This document shows, piece after piece, positions 1 through 6,203 of a stretch of DNA of 8,256 nucleotides; positions within the stretch are counted from its first letter, which is position 1; every line of letters starts with the position of its first letter. The notes under the pieces are model-generated. The model was not told the origin of the DNA. It made no database searches and saw only the letters and a list, made by a program, of their open reading frames with translations. The position numbers and the translations under genes were made by a program. The DNA is from Bacillota bacterium (lineage in GTDB: Bacteria > Bacillota > Clostridia > Christensenellales > CAG-138): assembly GCA_023393045.1 (NCBI GenBank), contig JAEWMV010000071.1, positions 1 to 8,256 of the forward strand, in the 5' to 3' direction.

Positions 1-703
1 CAAAAAGCGTCTTCGGCCCCGCGATGCCGTCCACGGCGAGCTTTTCGTCCGATTGGAAGGCCCGCACGGCCTTATCCGTGATGGGACCGAAAACCCCGTC
101 CGCCTTGACGACCTTATAGCCCCGTGCAAGCAGGGCGGCCTGCAGCTCCTTCACATCCGCGCCCGATAAATAGGGCGTTTTGAGGGAAAGCATGCGCCGG
201 TTCGCGCGGCCTTTTTCATCCCGGAAATACGGCGGACGGCCGTAAACGTCCCAGTTTTTGAGGGAGCTTTTCACCACGCCCACGTCGCGCCCCTTGGCCT
301 CGATGACGTTGAAGCGTTCGTCCACGATGAAGCCGACATGGTGCGCGCGGCCGTTTTTCTCCAGCTTGAAGACGAAATCGCCGGGCATGAGCTGTTCCTT
401 TTCGATGGGCGTGCAACGCCCCATCATGGAATTTGCGCTCATGTCGCTCTTTTCAAGCCCTTTGTCCATAAGGAAGCGCATCGCGAGGCCGGAGCAGTCA
501 AACGCGCGCAGCTTCTCGCCATACCCCGCCGCGACCTGCTTTTTCCAAGAGGCCACGGCGCGTTCCGCGTTCTTCTCGCTCGTCTCCTTCTTGCGTATCC
601 AGGCTTCGGTAATCACGCCCTTGCCCTCGCCCTGCGCGCCCCAGACGTATATATCATGGTTTTTCACCCGCTCTTCGAGATAGGCGATGAATTCGTTGAG
701 CAT
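1..703 (-). CDS. NlpC/P60-family cell-wall peptidase with peptidoglycan-binding domain (partial, C-terminus off left edge)
   Basis: The gene reads leftward from ATG at 703-701 and stays open to base 1, giving 234 residues without a stop. GGAGG at 718-714 lies 10 bases before the start and supports it. Residues about 1-160 look like an NlpC/P60 papain-like fold: the nucleophile motif is FDCSG with Cys70, and the histidine motif is HHVGF with His122 the likely catalytic base; Glu135 in VIEAKG may be the third polar residue. Residues about 178-234 are a PG_binding_1 repeat (LQAALLARGY, ADGVFGPIT, AVRAFQ, VDGIAGPKT). Such enzymes cleave peptide stems of peptidoglycan outside the membrane. No signal peptide is visible; the protein starts directly with a charged helix, so it may be exported another way or be phage-derived (endolysin-like). 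No phage genes are seen nearby. A weak leftward promoter could be TGTCAC/TATGCT-like at 797-768. Confidence 0.87.
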   Translation of the reverse strand, partial: MLNEFIAYLEERVKNHDIYVWGAQGEGKGVITEAWIRKKETSEKNAERAVASWKKQVAAGYGEKLRAFDCSGLAMRFLMDKGLEKSDMSANSMMGRCTPIEKEQLMPGDFVFKLEKNGRAHHVGFIVDERFNVIEAKGRDVGVVKSSLKNWDVYGRPPYFRDEKGRANRRMLSLKTPYLSGADVKELQAALLARGYKVVKADGVFGPITDKAVRAFQSDEKLAVDGIAGPKTLF

Positions 704-745
704 CGTTGTCAATCCTCCGTTTTTGCGTATCCGGCATTTGTTTGG

Positions 746-812
746 GGGACGGTTGTCCCTATGCTTCAGCATATGCAAACACGGCGCCATGTGACACGGC
801 GCCGCGATTTTT
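746..812. repeat. Three consecutive inverted repeats in divergent intergenic region
   Basis: Three dyads sit end to end. The first is GGGAC (746-750) and GTCCC (755-759) with a GGTT loop. The second is TATGCT (760-765) and AGCATA (768-773) with a 2-base centre. The third is CGGCGCC (782-788) and GGCGCCG (798-804) with a 9-base loop, followed by a T-run at 808-812. The third also holds a 10-base direct repeat, ACACGGCGCC, at 779-788 and 794-803. The third stem plus T-run has the form of a rightward intrinsic terminator, although no rightward gene ends here. The block could be a regulatory region for the divergent pair, the leader of the peptidase mRNA, a small RNA, or a degenerate repeat element. 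Confidence 0.5.
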
Positions 813-835
813 GACGCGGATTGTGACGGGAAAGC

Positions 836-864
836 TTTACGGCGCGCGCGCAGCATTATATAAT
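836..864 (+). promoter_or_regulatory. Promoter for the flavodiiron protein/regulator unit
   Basis: A perfect -10 box TATAAT lies at 859-864. A -35-like TTTACG lies at 836-841 (4 of 6 matches to TTGACA), with the ideal 17-base spacer. Transcription would start near 871 and give a leader of about 34 bases before the ATG at 905. A better -35 match, TTGACG at 811-816, is too far from the -10 box to pair with it. Confidence 0.7.
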
Positions 865-892
865 CAAGCTGTTCTTTGCAACTCGTTGAATG

Positions 893-897
893 GGAGG
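893..897 (+). promoter_or_regulatory. Ribosome binding site fixing the flavodiiron protein start
   Basis: GGAGG ends 7 bases before ATG 905. An upstream in-frame ATG at 890 overlaps this Shine-Dalgarno sequence and has none of its own, so 905 is the likely start. Confidence 0.85.
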
Positions 898-904
898 AAA
901 TGCT

Positions 905-2113
905 ATGCACTGCACGAGAAAGATCACGCCCGACCTTACCTGGGTCGGGGGCAACGACAGAAGACTGAGCATGTTCGAGGGCGTATATTCCGTGCCCAAG
1001 GGCGTGTCGTATAATTCCTATCTGCTCAAGGACGAAAAGACCGTCCTTTTTGACACGGTGGATAAGGCCGTAGCGCGCACCTTTTTTGAAAACGTGGCGC
1101 ACGCGCTCGAGGGGCGCGCGCTCGACTATGTGGTCGTGCAGCATATGGAGCCCGACCATTCGGCGACGCTTGACGAACTGCTCGCGCGCTATCCGGAAGC
1201 GACGCTCGTGTGCGACAGGCTCACGCTCACCATGACCGCGCAGTTCTTCCACAAGGATCTCTCCGGCCGCGCGAAGCTCGTCTCGGAGGGGGACAAGCTT
1301 AATACGGGCAGGCACGAGCTCACCTTCATGATGGCGCCCATGGTGCACTGGCCGGAGGTGATGGTGACCTACGACAGCTATGACAAGGCGATTTTCAGCG
1401 CGGACGCGTTTGGCGTGTTCGGCGCGATCAACGGCGCGCTTTTTGCGGACGAGGTGGATTTCTACGGGGATTACCTTTCCGAGGCGCGCCGCTACTACTG
1501 CAACATCGTGGGCAAGTACGGGCCGAGCACGCAGGCGCTGCTCAAAAAGGTCAACGCGCATGACGTCGCCCTCATCTGCCCGCTGCACGGCTTCGTCCAC
1601 AGGAAGGATTTGTGCCGCTACGTCGAAATCTACGAAAAGTGGGCCAGCTATACGCCGGAGGAAAAAGGCGTTGTCATCGCCTACGCCTCCATCTACGGCA
1701 ACACGGAAAACGCGGCCGAGGCGCTCTCCACGAGGCTCAGGGAAAGGGGCATACAGAGCGTGATGTTCGACGTGTCCGTCACACCCGCCTCCGAGATCAT
1801 CGCCGCGGCGTTTCGCTACAGCCACCTCGTTTTCGCCTCGCCCACCTACAACACGGGCATCTTCATCACCATGGAGGACTTGCTTCGCGACATCGCGGCG
1901 CACAACCTCCAAAAGCGCGCCGTCGCCTTCATCGAAAACGGCTCATGGGCGCCCGCGAGCGGCAAGCTTATGCGCGCCATACTCGAACCGCTCAAAGACA
2001 TGCGCTTCATCGGCGACACGCTCACCATCAAATCCTCCCTTGCCCCCGGGCAGGACGCGGAGCTGGACAAACTCGCGGACGCCATCGCGCAATCGTTCGC
2101 GCAAAACACATAA
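905..2113 (+). CDS. fprA: Flavodiiron protein (A-type flavoprotein; O2 and/or NO reductase)
   Basis: This 402-residue cytoplasmic protein has the two-domain layout of the class A flavodiiron family. Residues about 1-250 form a metallo-beta-lactamase-like domain with all expected diiron ligands: His80, Glu82, Asp84 and His85 in QHMEPDH, His148 in MVHWPE, Asp167 in FSADAF and His228 in CPLHG. Residues about 255-402 form a flavodoxin-like domain, with FMN phosphate loop SIYGNTEN (262-269) and flavin-contact loops SPTYN (312-316) and NGSWAP (345-350). The family reduces O2 to water and/or NO to N2O with electrons usually delivered by rubredoxin. No rubredoxin domain is fused and no rubredoxin gene is in the window, so the donor must be encoded elsewhere. 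Sequence alone does not settle O2 versus NO preference. A good promoter lies upstream, and the LuxR-type regulator starts 15 bases after the stop, implying cotranscription. The length is normal for the family and nothing looks truncated. Confidence 0.95.
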   Translation: MHCTRKITPDLTWVGGNDRRLSMFEGVYSVPKGVSYNSYLLKDEKTVLFDTVDKAVARTFFENVAHALEGRALDYVVVQHMEPDHSATLDELLARYPEATLVCDRLTLTMTAQFFHKDLSGRAKLVSEGDKLNTGRHELTFMMAPMVHWPEVMVTYDSYDKAIFSADAFGVFGAINGALFADEVDFYGDYLSEARRYYCNIVGKYGPSTQALLKKVNAHDVALICPLHGFVHRKDLCRYVEIYEKWASYTPEEKGVVIAYASIYGNTENAAEALSTRLRERGIQSVMFDVSVTPASEIIAAAFRYSHLVFASPTYNTGIFITMEDLLRDIAAHNLQKRAVAFIENGSWAPASGKLMRAILEPLKDMRFIGDTLTIKSSLAPGQDAELDKLADAIAQSFAQNT

Positions 2114-2128
2114 AGGAAGTGACGGGCG

Positions 2129-4627
2129 ATGCCCCGCAGGAAGAAGCCGAATTACCGGATTCAATATTTTTCCGCGCGCCTGACGCAAAAGCTCAGGGAA
2201 ATGCACACGGCGCGGACCGTTTATATCGAGGCGCCCTCGGGTTACGGAAAGACGACCGCGGTCCACGCGTTTTTGCCGCAGGGCGCGGACGCGCAAAGCC
2301 GGGTCTTCTGGTTTACGGCGCTGGAGGACGAGGCGCCGGGAAAAAGCTGGACGCGCTTTTGCGGCAGGCTCGCCTCCATCGACAAAAAGGCGGCAAGCGC
2401 GCTGATCGCGCTGGGCCTGCCGGACGCGGACACCATCGGCGAGATCGCCGACGTGCTGATGCAGCTTGAATGCGCGCAGGAGACCTATCTCGTCATCGAC
2501 AATGCGCATCTCTGGCAGGACGCGATGCCCCGCGGCATATACCGCGCGCTCTCCTCGCACGGCGGGGAGGGGCTGCACCTCGTGCTGCTTGCCCAGCCGG
2601 TCTTTGGCGAGGAGAGGTTCCTCGCCCAAAGCGGCGTGCTGCGCTTAGACACGGCCGATTTTACGCTGGAGGCAGGCGATATCCGCGCGTACTTTCAAAT
2701 AGCGGGCACTCCCATCGGCGAAGAGGACGCGGCGGCCATCCTCAAGGATACCGAGGGCTGGATCGCGGCGGTTTACCTCACGCTGCTGCATTACGACGGC
2801 GCCGAGAGCGCCCCGCGCGAAACCCGGAACATATACGCCCTGATGCGCGAAACCGTTTGGGCGCGCATGGAGGAGGAAGCACAAAAGCTCCTCCTTTTGC
2901 TTGCGCCCTTCTGGCGCTTTACCCGGCAGCAGTTGCTCTTTATGGCCCACTCGGACGAAATGCCGCCGTGCGGCCGCCGCGTACTCTCCTGCAAGGGTTT
3001 TGTGCGCCACGACCCGAAGGACGGATTTTATTACCCGCACGCCATACTTCATGAGCTGATCGGACAGATATTCAAAGAACAGGGCGAGACGTACCGGCGC
3101 GATGTCTACGCGCGCGCCGGGCAGTGGCATGAAAGGGCCGGGGATAAAATCGCCGCAGTGGAATGCTATTACAGGGCGCGCGCCTTTGAGGCGCTTTTCT
3201 CGCTCAACCTCGAGGATGTGGAACTCCAAAGCGCGGGGGACGCGTTCGTCGGCCTAATGGAGGACGTCATAGAAAATTGCCCCGATGAGATCAAGCTGCG
3301 CCACCCCATGACGCTGCTCACCTTTGCCTATGAGCTTTTTTCGGCGGCGCGGCACGAGCGCTTCCTCGCCCTGTGCGACGAGATCGAGGCGCTTATCCCG
3401 CGTACGGCGTTTGACGAGAAGGAGAAAAACGCGCTTTTTGGCGAACTCGCCCTGGCAAGGAGCTTTGCCGCCTACAACGACATCGAGAAGATGAGCCGCC
3501 AGCACCAGACGGCCTACCGCCTCATCGGCGGGCGCTCGCGCATGGTGGACACCTCCGTGCCTTGGACGATGGGCTGCCCCTCGGTGCTCTACATGTTCCA
3601 CCGTGGCGCGGGGAAGCTTTCCCACGAGCTCGGCTGCATGGAGCGCTGCCTGCCCGATTATACCCGGCTCACGGAGAACCACGGCGCGGGCGCCGACCTC
3701 TTGATGAAGGCCGAAACGCTCCTTTTCCAAGGCGATTGGGAGGAAGCAGAGCTCATCGCGCTTCGCGGCGCGTATGTTGCGCAGAGCGCACGGCAGACGA
3801 GCTTATTGCTCTGCGCGCGCTTCCTCCTCGGGCGCATCGCGCTCATGCGGGGGGACGACGCGTCTTTTCTCGCGGCCATAGGCCAAATTGAGCAATGCGC
3901 GCAGGCGGGGCCGCCTTCCCTGCGCGCAACAGCGGAGCTGGCGACGGCCCATCTGCTGCTTTGTGCCGGGCGCCCGGAGGAGATCGCCCCATGGCTCAAG
4001 CAGGGGAATCTTGCCGCGCGGGGCCTGCTCGCCCCGGCTGTTCCCTACGCGCAGGCGCTGCATCTTGCGTACTGTCTGGAAATTAAGGATTATAAGCGGC
4101 TCTACAGCCTGGCGGACGTTTTCCTCGCCCGCGCCGAATACCAAAGCGTGCTGATTCCCCGCGTTTACATCCATGCGCTCGTCGCCTGCGCGCGCCATCG
4201 CGAAGGAGACGGGGAGAATGCGCGCGAAAGTCTGCGGCGCGCGCTCGACCTCGCGCTGCCGGACGGTTTGCTCTTTCCCTTTGCCGAATTCTGCGCGCAG
4301 CTTCTGCCCGTGCTCAACACGCTGCCTGGGGTGTTGCGGGAGGAGGACGCGCGCGCCATATGCCGCCTCGCCTGCCTCATAGGGCGCGCGAAGGAGCAAA
4401 TTCAAAACGCCGCCCGCTCAGGGCAGCGCCCCTATGCGCTCACACAGCGCGAGCATGAAATTGCCCTGCTGGCCGCGCAGCGCAGGAGCAATGCGGAAAT
4501 CGCGCAGCTCACCTGCCTTTCCCTCGCGACGGTACGCACGCATCTAAGACTCGCCTACGGAAAGATGGGCATCGACACCGCTTCCAAGAACAAGCGGAAC
4601 CTGCTTGCGGAAAAACTGAAACTGTAA
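2129..4627 (+). CDS. MalT-type LuxR-family transcriptional regulator (STAND NTPase)
   Basis: This 832-residue regulator has the layout of large MalT-like ATP-dependent activators. An N-terminal NTPase domain carries the P-loop APSGYGKTT (35-43, Lys41), a Walker B-like strand YLVIDNAH (120-127), a sensor-like strand LHLVLLAQP (149-157) and the family's DTEGWIAAVYLTLL stretch (207-220). A long helical middle, about 330-760, is rich in Ala, Leu and Glu and fits the TPR-like ligand-sensing domain. A C-terminal LuxR/GerE helix-turn-helix occupies about 769-832 (LTQREHEIALLAAQ, then LSLATVRTHLRLAYGKMGI). Such proteins oligomerise on binding ATP and an inducer, then activate promoters. Two positions differ from the usual pattern as I recall it: DN instead of DD in Walker B, and AQP where MalT relatives often have SRP. 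The start follows GGAAG at 2115-2119 by 9 bases. Its place behind the flavodiiron gene suggests it may regulate that unit; its inducer is unknown. Confidence 0.92.
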   Translation: MPRRKKPNYRIQYFSARLTQKLREMHTARTVYIEAPSGYGKTTAVHAFLPQGADAQSRVFWFTALEDEAPGKSWTRFCGRLASIDKKAASALIALGLPDADTIGEIADVLMQLECAQETYLVIDNAHLWQDAMPRGIYRALSSHGGEGLHLVLLAQPVFGEERFLAQSGVLRLDTADFTLEAGDIRAYFQIAGTPIGEEDAAAILKDTEGWIAAVYLTLLHYDGAESAPRETRNIYALMRETVWARMEEEAQKLLLLLAPFWRFTRQQLLFMAHSDEMPPCGRRVLSCKGFVRHDPKDGFYYPHAILHELIGQIFKEQGETYRRDVYARAGQWHERAGDKIAAVECYYRARAFEALFSLNLEDVELQSAGDAFVGLMEDVIENCPDEIKLRHPMTLLTFAYELFSAARHERFLALCDEIEALIPRTAFDEKEKNALFGELALARSFAAYNDIEKMSRQHQTAYRLIGGRSRMVDTSVPWTMGCPSVLYMFHRGAGKLSHELGCMERCLPDYTRLTENHGAGADLLMKAETLLFQGDWEEAELIALRGAYVAQSARQTSLLLCARFLLGRIALMRGDDASFLAAIGQIEQCAQAGPPSLRATAELATAHLLLCAGRPEEIAPWLKQGNLAARGLLAPAVPYAQALHLAYCLEIKDYKRLYSLADVFLARAEYQSVLIPRVYIHALVACARHREGDGENARESLRRALDLALPDGLLFPFAEFCAQLLPVLNTLPGVLREEDARAICRLACLIGRAKEQIQNAARSGQRPYALTQREHEIALLAAQRRSNAEIAQLTCLSLATVRTHLRLAYGKMGIDTASKNKRNLLAEKLKL

Positions 4628-4630
4628 AAC

Positions 4631-4647
4631 TCATCCATAAGGGATGA
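4631..4647 (+). other. Small hairpin just after the regulator stop codon
   Basis: TCATCC (4631-4636) can pair perfectly with GGATGA (4642-4647) around a 5-base loop. No T-run follows, so this is not a terminator by itself; it may protect the 3' end of the regulator mRNA or be part of the next gene's leader. Confidence 0.35.
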
Positions 4648-4655
4648 TGTGCCCG

Positions 4656-4697
4656 GAAACGGCCTGCTGTACAATACTCTACTGGCGGGCCGTTTCT
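4656..4697 (+). terminator. Probable weak intrinsic terminator or attenuator between regulator and lipoprotein
   Basis: GAAACGGCC (4656-4664) pairs perfectly with GGCCGTTTC (4688-4696). The stem can continue inward through T-G, G-C and C-G pairs to a loop of about 14-16 bases. The descending arm ends in a T-rich stretch, TTTCTTCG, that is poorer than a classic T-run, so termination may be partial. A second possible stem, CGGGCC (4686-4691) with GGCCCG (4726-4731), shares bases with the descending arm and could compete with it. The TACAAT seen in the loop (4670-4675) resembles a -10 box but has no convincing -35 partner. Confidence 0.5.
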
Positions 4698-4754
4698 TCG
4701 CGCAAAAAACGCGCCGCCCGTTGAAGGCCCGGCCGAAAAAGCAAAGACGGATTT

Positions 4755-4759
4755 GGAGG
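4755..4759 (+). promoter_or_regulatory. Ribosome binding site fixing the lipoprotein start
   Basis: GGAGG ends 6 bases before ATG 4766. An in-frame ATG at 4649 would add 39 residues, but it lies inside the hairpin region, lacks a Shine-Dalgarno sequence and would bury the signal peptide. Confidence 0.88.
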
Positions 4760-4765
4760 AACACA

Positions 4766-5584
4766 ATGAATAAAAGACTTATCGCCCTGCTCCTGTGCCT
4801 GCTGCTTGCAGGCAGCGTGCTCAGCGCGTGCCAGCCGAAGGAAACCGGCAAGGATCCCGTGGGAGAAAACACCCAACCGCCCGCACAGGAAACCACCTTC
4901 AAGGTTACGGTGGTCAATCAGTCCGGCTACATTTTCAACGAGCTCTACGTATCCCCCATCGCGGAAAACGCGTGGGGCGCGGATCACCTTGGCAGCACCA
5001 ACATCCTCAAAAACAACGGCTCCTACGAGATCACGCTGGAAAAGTACAGCTTTGACAATTTCGACATCAAAGTGCTCGACGAGGACGGGGACACCTATGT
5101 GTTCACCTATGTTCCCCTCAAGGCCGGCACGCAGGTGACCATTTCCTTTGAGGACGGCCTCGTCGCCAATGTTCTGGGCGCGGACGGCGCCGAAGCCGCG
5201 GTTGCGGGCACGCTCGGCAGCGATTCCGGCTCCGATCCGGGAGATACCGGAGATGTGGAAGACTATACCACCGAGCCTTTTGTCTTTACGATTTACAACG
5301 AGTCCTCCTACGACATCTACGCGATTTACATGATGCCCGCCTATACCGACGGCGAGGGCGTGGATATCCTGCCCAGCGTGCTTGCCGCGGGCGAGAACTA
5401 CACGTTTGAAGCCTCCGTCGCGGGTACGGACTACGAGGGGATCACGGATTGGACGCTGCGCGTCGTGGACGTGGACGGGGACGAAAGCGCCTCCTACGAC
5501 GTGTTTGACCCGTGGCTGCTCAACTATGTGGACATCACATGGGATTCGAGCGTCGGCGGCTACGCCTGCGGCTTCGTATACTGA
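4766..5584 (+). CDS. Secreted lipoprotein with a duplicated beta-rich domain, function unknown
   Basis: This protein has 272 residues. It starts with a lipoprotein signal peptide: MNKR, a leucine-rich core, and a lipobox LSAC with the lipidated Cys at 22. A flexible Pro/Gln/Thr-rich linker (about 23-42) follows. Two copies of one domain then appear, at about 44-130 and 171-260, joined by a Gly/Ser/Asp/Ala linker (about 131-170). Matching landmarks include FKVTVVNQSGYIFNELYVSP against FVFTIYNESSYDIYAIYMMP, then a turn before an aromatic-rich strand (SYEITL/NYTFEA), then FDIKVLDEDGDTY against WTLRVVDVDGDES, and a closing VTISFED/VDITWD strand. The alternating hydrophobic pattern suggests a small beta-sandwich with acidic, possibly calcium-binding, DxDGD turns (105-109, 235-239). 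It should sit on the outer face of the membrane. No catalytic motif is seen and I do not recognise a named family with confidence. No strong promoter is visible just upstream. Confidence 0.88.
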   Translation: MNKRLIALLLCLLLAGSVLSACQPKETGKDPVGENTQPPAQETTFKVTVVNQSGYIFNELYVSPIAENAWGADHLGSTNILKNNGSYEITLEKYSFDNFDIKVLDEDGDTYVFTYVPLKAGTQVTISFEDGLVANVLGADGAEAAVAGTLGSDSGSDPGDTGDVEDYTTEPFVFTIYNESSYDIYAIYMMPAYTDGEGVDILPSVLAAGENYTFEASVAGTDYEGITDWTLRVVDVDGDESASYDVFDPWLLNYVDITWDSSVGGYACGFVY

Positions 5585-5596
5585 GCTTTTAAAAGC
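5585..5596. repeat. 12-base perfect palindrome after the lipoprotein stop codon
   Basis: GCTTTTAAAAGC is self-complementary over its full length and starts right after the TGA. It has no loop, so it is more likely chance or a 3' UTR feature preceding the terminator than a structural RNA hairpin. Confidence 0.35.
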
Positions 5597-5604
5597 AAGG
5601 GTTG

Positions 5605-5635
5605 AAAAAGGCGGCACAGGGGGAGCCGCCTTTTT
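5605..5635 (+). terminator. Strong intrinsic terminator after the lipoprotein gene
   Basis: GGCGGC (5610-5615) pairs with GCCGCC (5625-5630) around a 9-base loop. The stem is flanked by AAAAA (5605-5609) and TTTTT (5631-5635), which can extend it. This is a classic Rho-independent signal about 20 bases past the stop codon. Its A/T flanks are symmetric, so it could work in both directions, although no leftward gene ends here. Confidence 0.92.
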
Positions 5636-5712
5636 GCGTGTCGGTGGAGGGCGGCGGCGAGCCGAATCGCATTTGCGCGAATGTTCGCTTCGTCATCGTG
5701 TAAAAACCGGCA

Positions 5713-5740
5713 TTTCAAACGGCGGGTTATGGTATATAAT
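5713..5740 (+). promoter_or_regulatory. Candidate promoter for the 139-residue membrane protein
   Basis: A perfect -10 box TATAAT lies at 5735-5740. The best -35 candidate is TTTCAA at 5713-5718 with a 16-base spacer, only 3 of 6 matches, so an activator may be needed. GGTAT (5731-5735) and ATACC (5748-5752) form a dyad across the -10 box and start site, a possible operator. Confidence 0.55.
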
Positions 5741-5773
5741 AAACTAAATACCGGATAGCGAGGTGTGTTGTAA

Positions 5774-6193
5774 ATGGAAAAGCCCCGCCCCCGTTGGAGC
5801 ATTGCCCTAATCGTCTGCAGCGCCGCGCTTCTGGCGCTTTACGCGCTCGCGGTCATACTCAGCCTGCTCCATTTGCAGGCGGGAAGCGCGGCCGCCCCTA
5901 TACAAAGATTTTTGCCGCAGGGCGCAACGCTCTCCTGCATCGAACTGGCGCTGGGCATAGCGGGACTCAACGCCCGCAAGTGGAAAAACCAAAGCACGCG
6001 TCCGCTTTTTATCCTCGCCCTCGTCACAGGCCTCACATTTACCCTGCCCTTTTTCACACAACTGCGCAGATTCCCGAGTGAATCCCCGCTCAACCTCGCG
6101 CACGCCTGCTTTTACACCGTCAATCTGATCTGCCTGTTTGGATATGCTGTTGCCTTTAGGGGCAGGCGAAAGATCGATGTAAGCAACGCATGA
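5774..6193 (+). CDS. Four-helix integral membrane protein, function unknown
   Basis: This protein has 139 residues. It opens with a basic segment (MEKPRPRW) and shows four hydrophobic stretches: about 9-32, 50-66, 77-95 and 108-128. The tail (RGRRKIDVSNA) is basic and probably cytoplasmic, as expected from the positive-inside rule with both ends inside. The start at 5774 is supported by GAGGTG at 5760-5765, 8 bases upstream. No enzymatic or binding motif stands out and I do not recognise the family. It is a single-gene unit with its own -10 box, sealed off upstream by the 5605-5635 terminator. It converges with the minus-strand gene ending at 6204, only 10 bases past its stop codon, and no terminator is visible between them. 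It could be an accessory or stress membrane protein, but there is no direct evidence. Confidence 0.78.
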   Translation: MEKPRPRWSIALIVCSAALLALYALAVILSLLHLQAGSAAAPIQRFLPQGATLSCIELALGIAGLNARKWKNQSTRPLFILALVTGLTFTLPFFTQLRRFPSESPLNLAHACFYTVNLICLFGYAVAFRGRRKIDVSNA

Positions 6194-6203
6194 GCAGGCG
6201 CTT

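Noticed and set aside
785..803. CRP/FNR-type site around ATGTGACAC
   Set aside because: A TGTGA half-site is present, but the expected TCACA partner six bases later is absent.
258..814. Rightward open frames across the peptidase region
   Set aside because: The leftward frame encodes clear NlpC/P60 and PG-binding motifs; the rightward frames show no domain and no ribosome binding site.
1943..2629. Long antisense open frame opposite the flavodiiron/regulator junction
   Set aside because: It spans two well-recognised genes, has a low-complexity Arg/Gly/Ala-rich composition typical of GC-rich shadow frames, and lacks a Shine-Dalgarno sequence.
4670..4675. TACAAT as a promoter -10 box for the lipoprotein
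   Set aside because: It lies in the loop of the terminator-like hairpin and no TTGACA-like element occurs 16-18 bases upstream. It is not fully excluded.
4721..4749. TTGAAG as a -35 box for the lipoprotein
   Set aside because: The matching -10 position reads AAGACG, and the start site would fall at the Shine-Dalgarno sequence.
4679..5617. 312-codon antisense open frame opposite the lipoprotein
   Set aside because: The plus strand has a signal peptide, lipobox, duplicated domain, GGAGG site and terminator; the minus frame has no recognisable domain and would run through the terminator.
5677..5688. GCGAATGTTCGC dyad as a LexA/DinR box
   Set aside because: The Firmicute LexA site needs GAAC and GTTC separated by four bases; here the half-sites are only two bases apart and the left one reads GCGAA.
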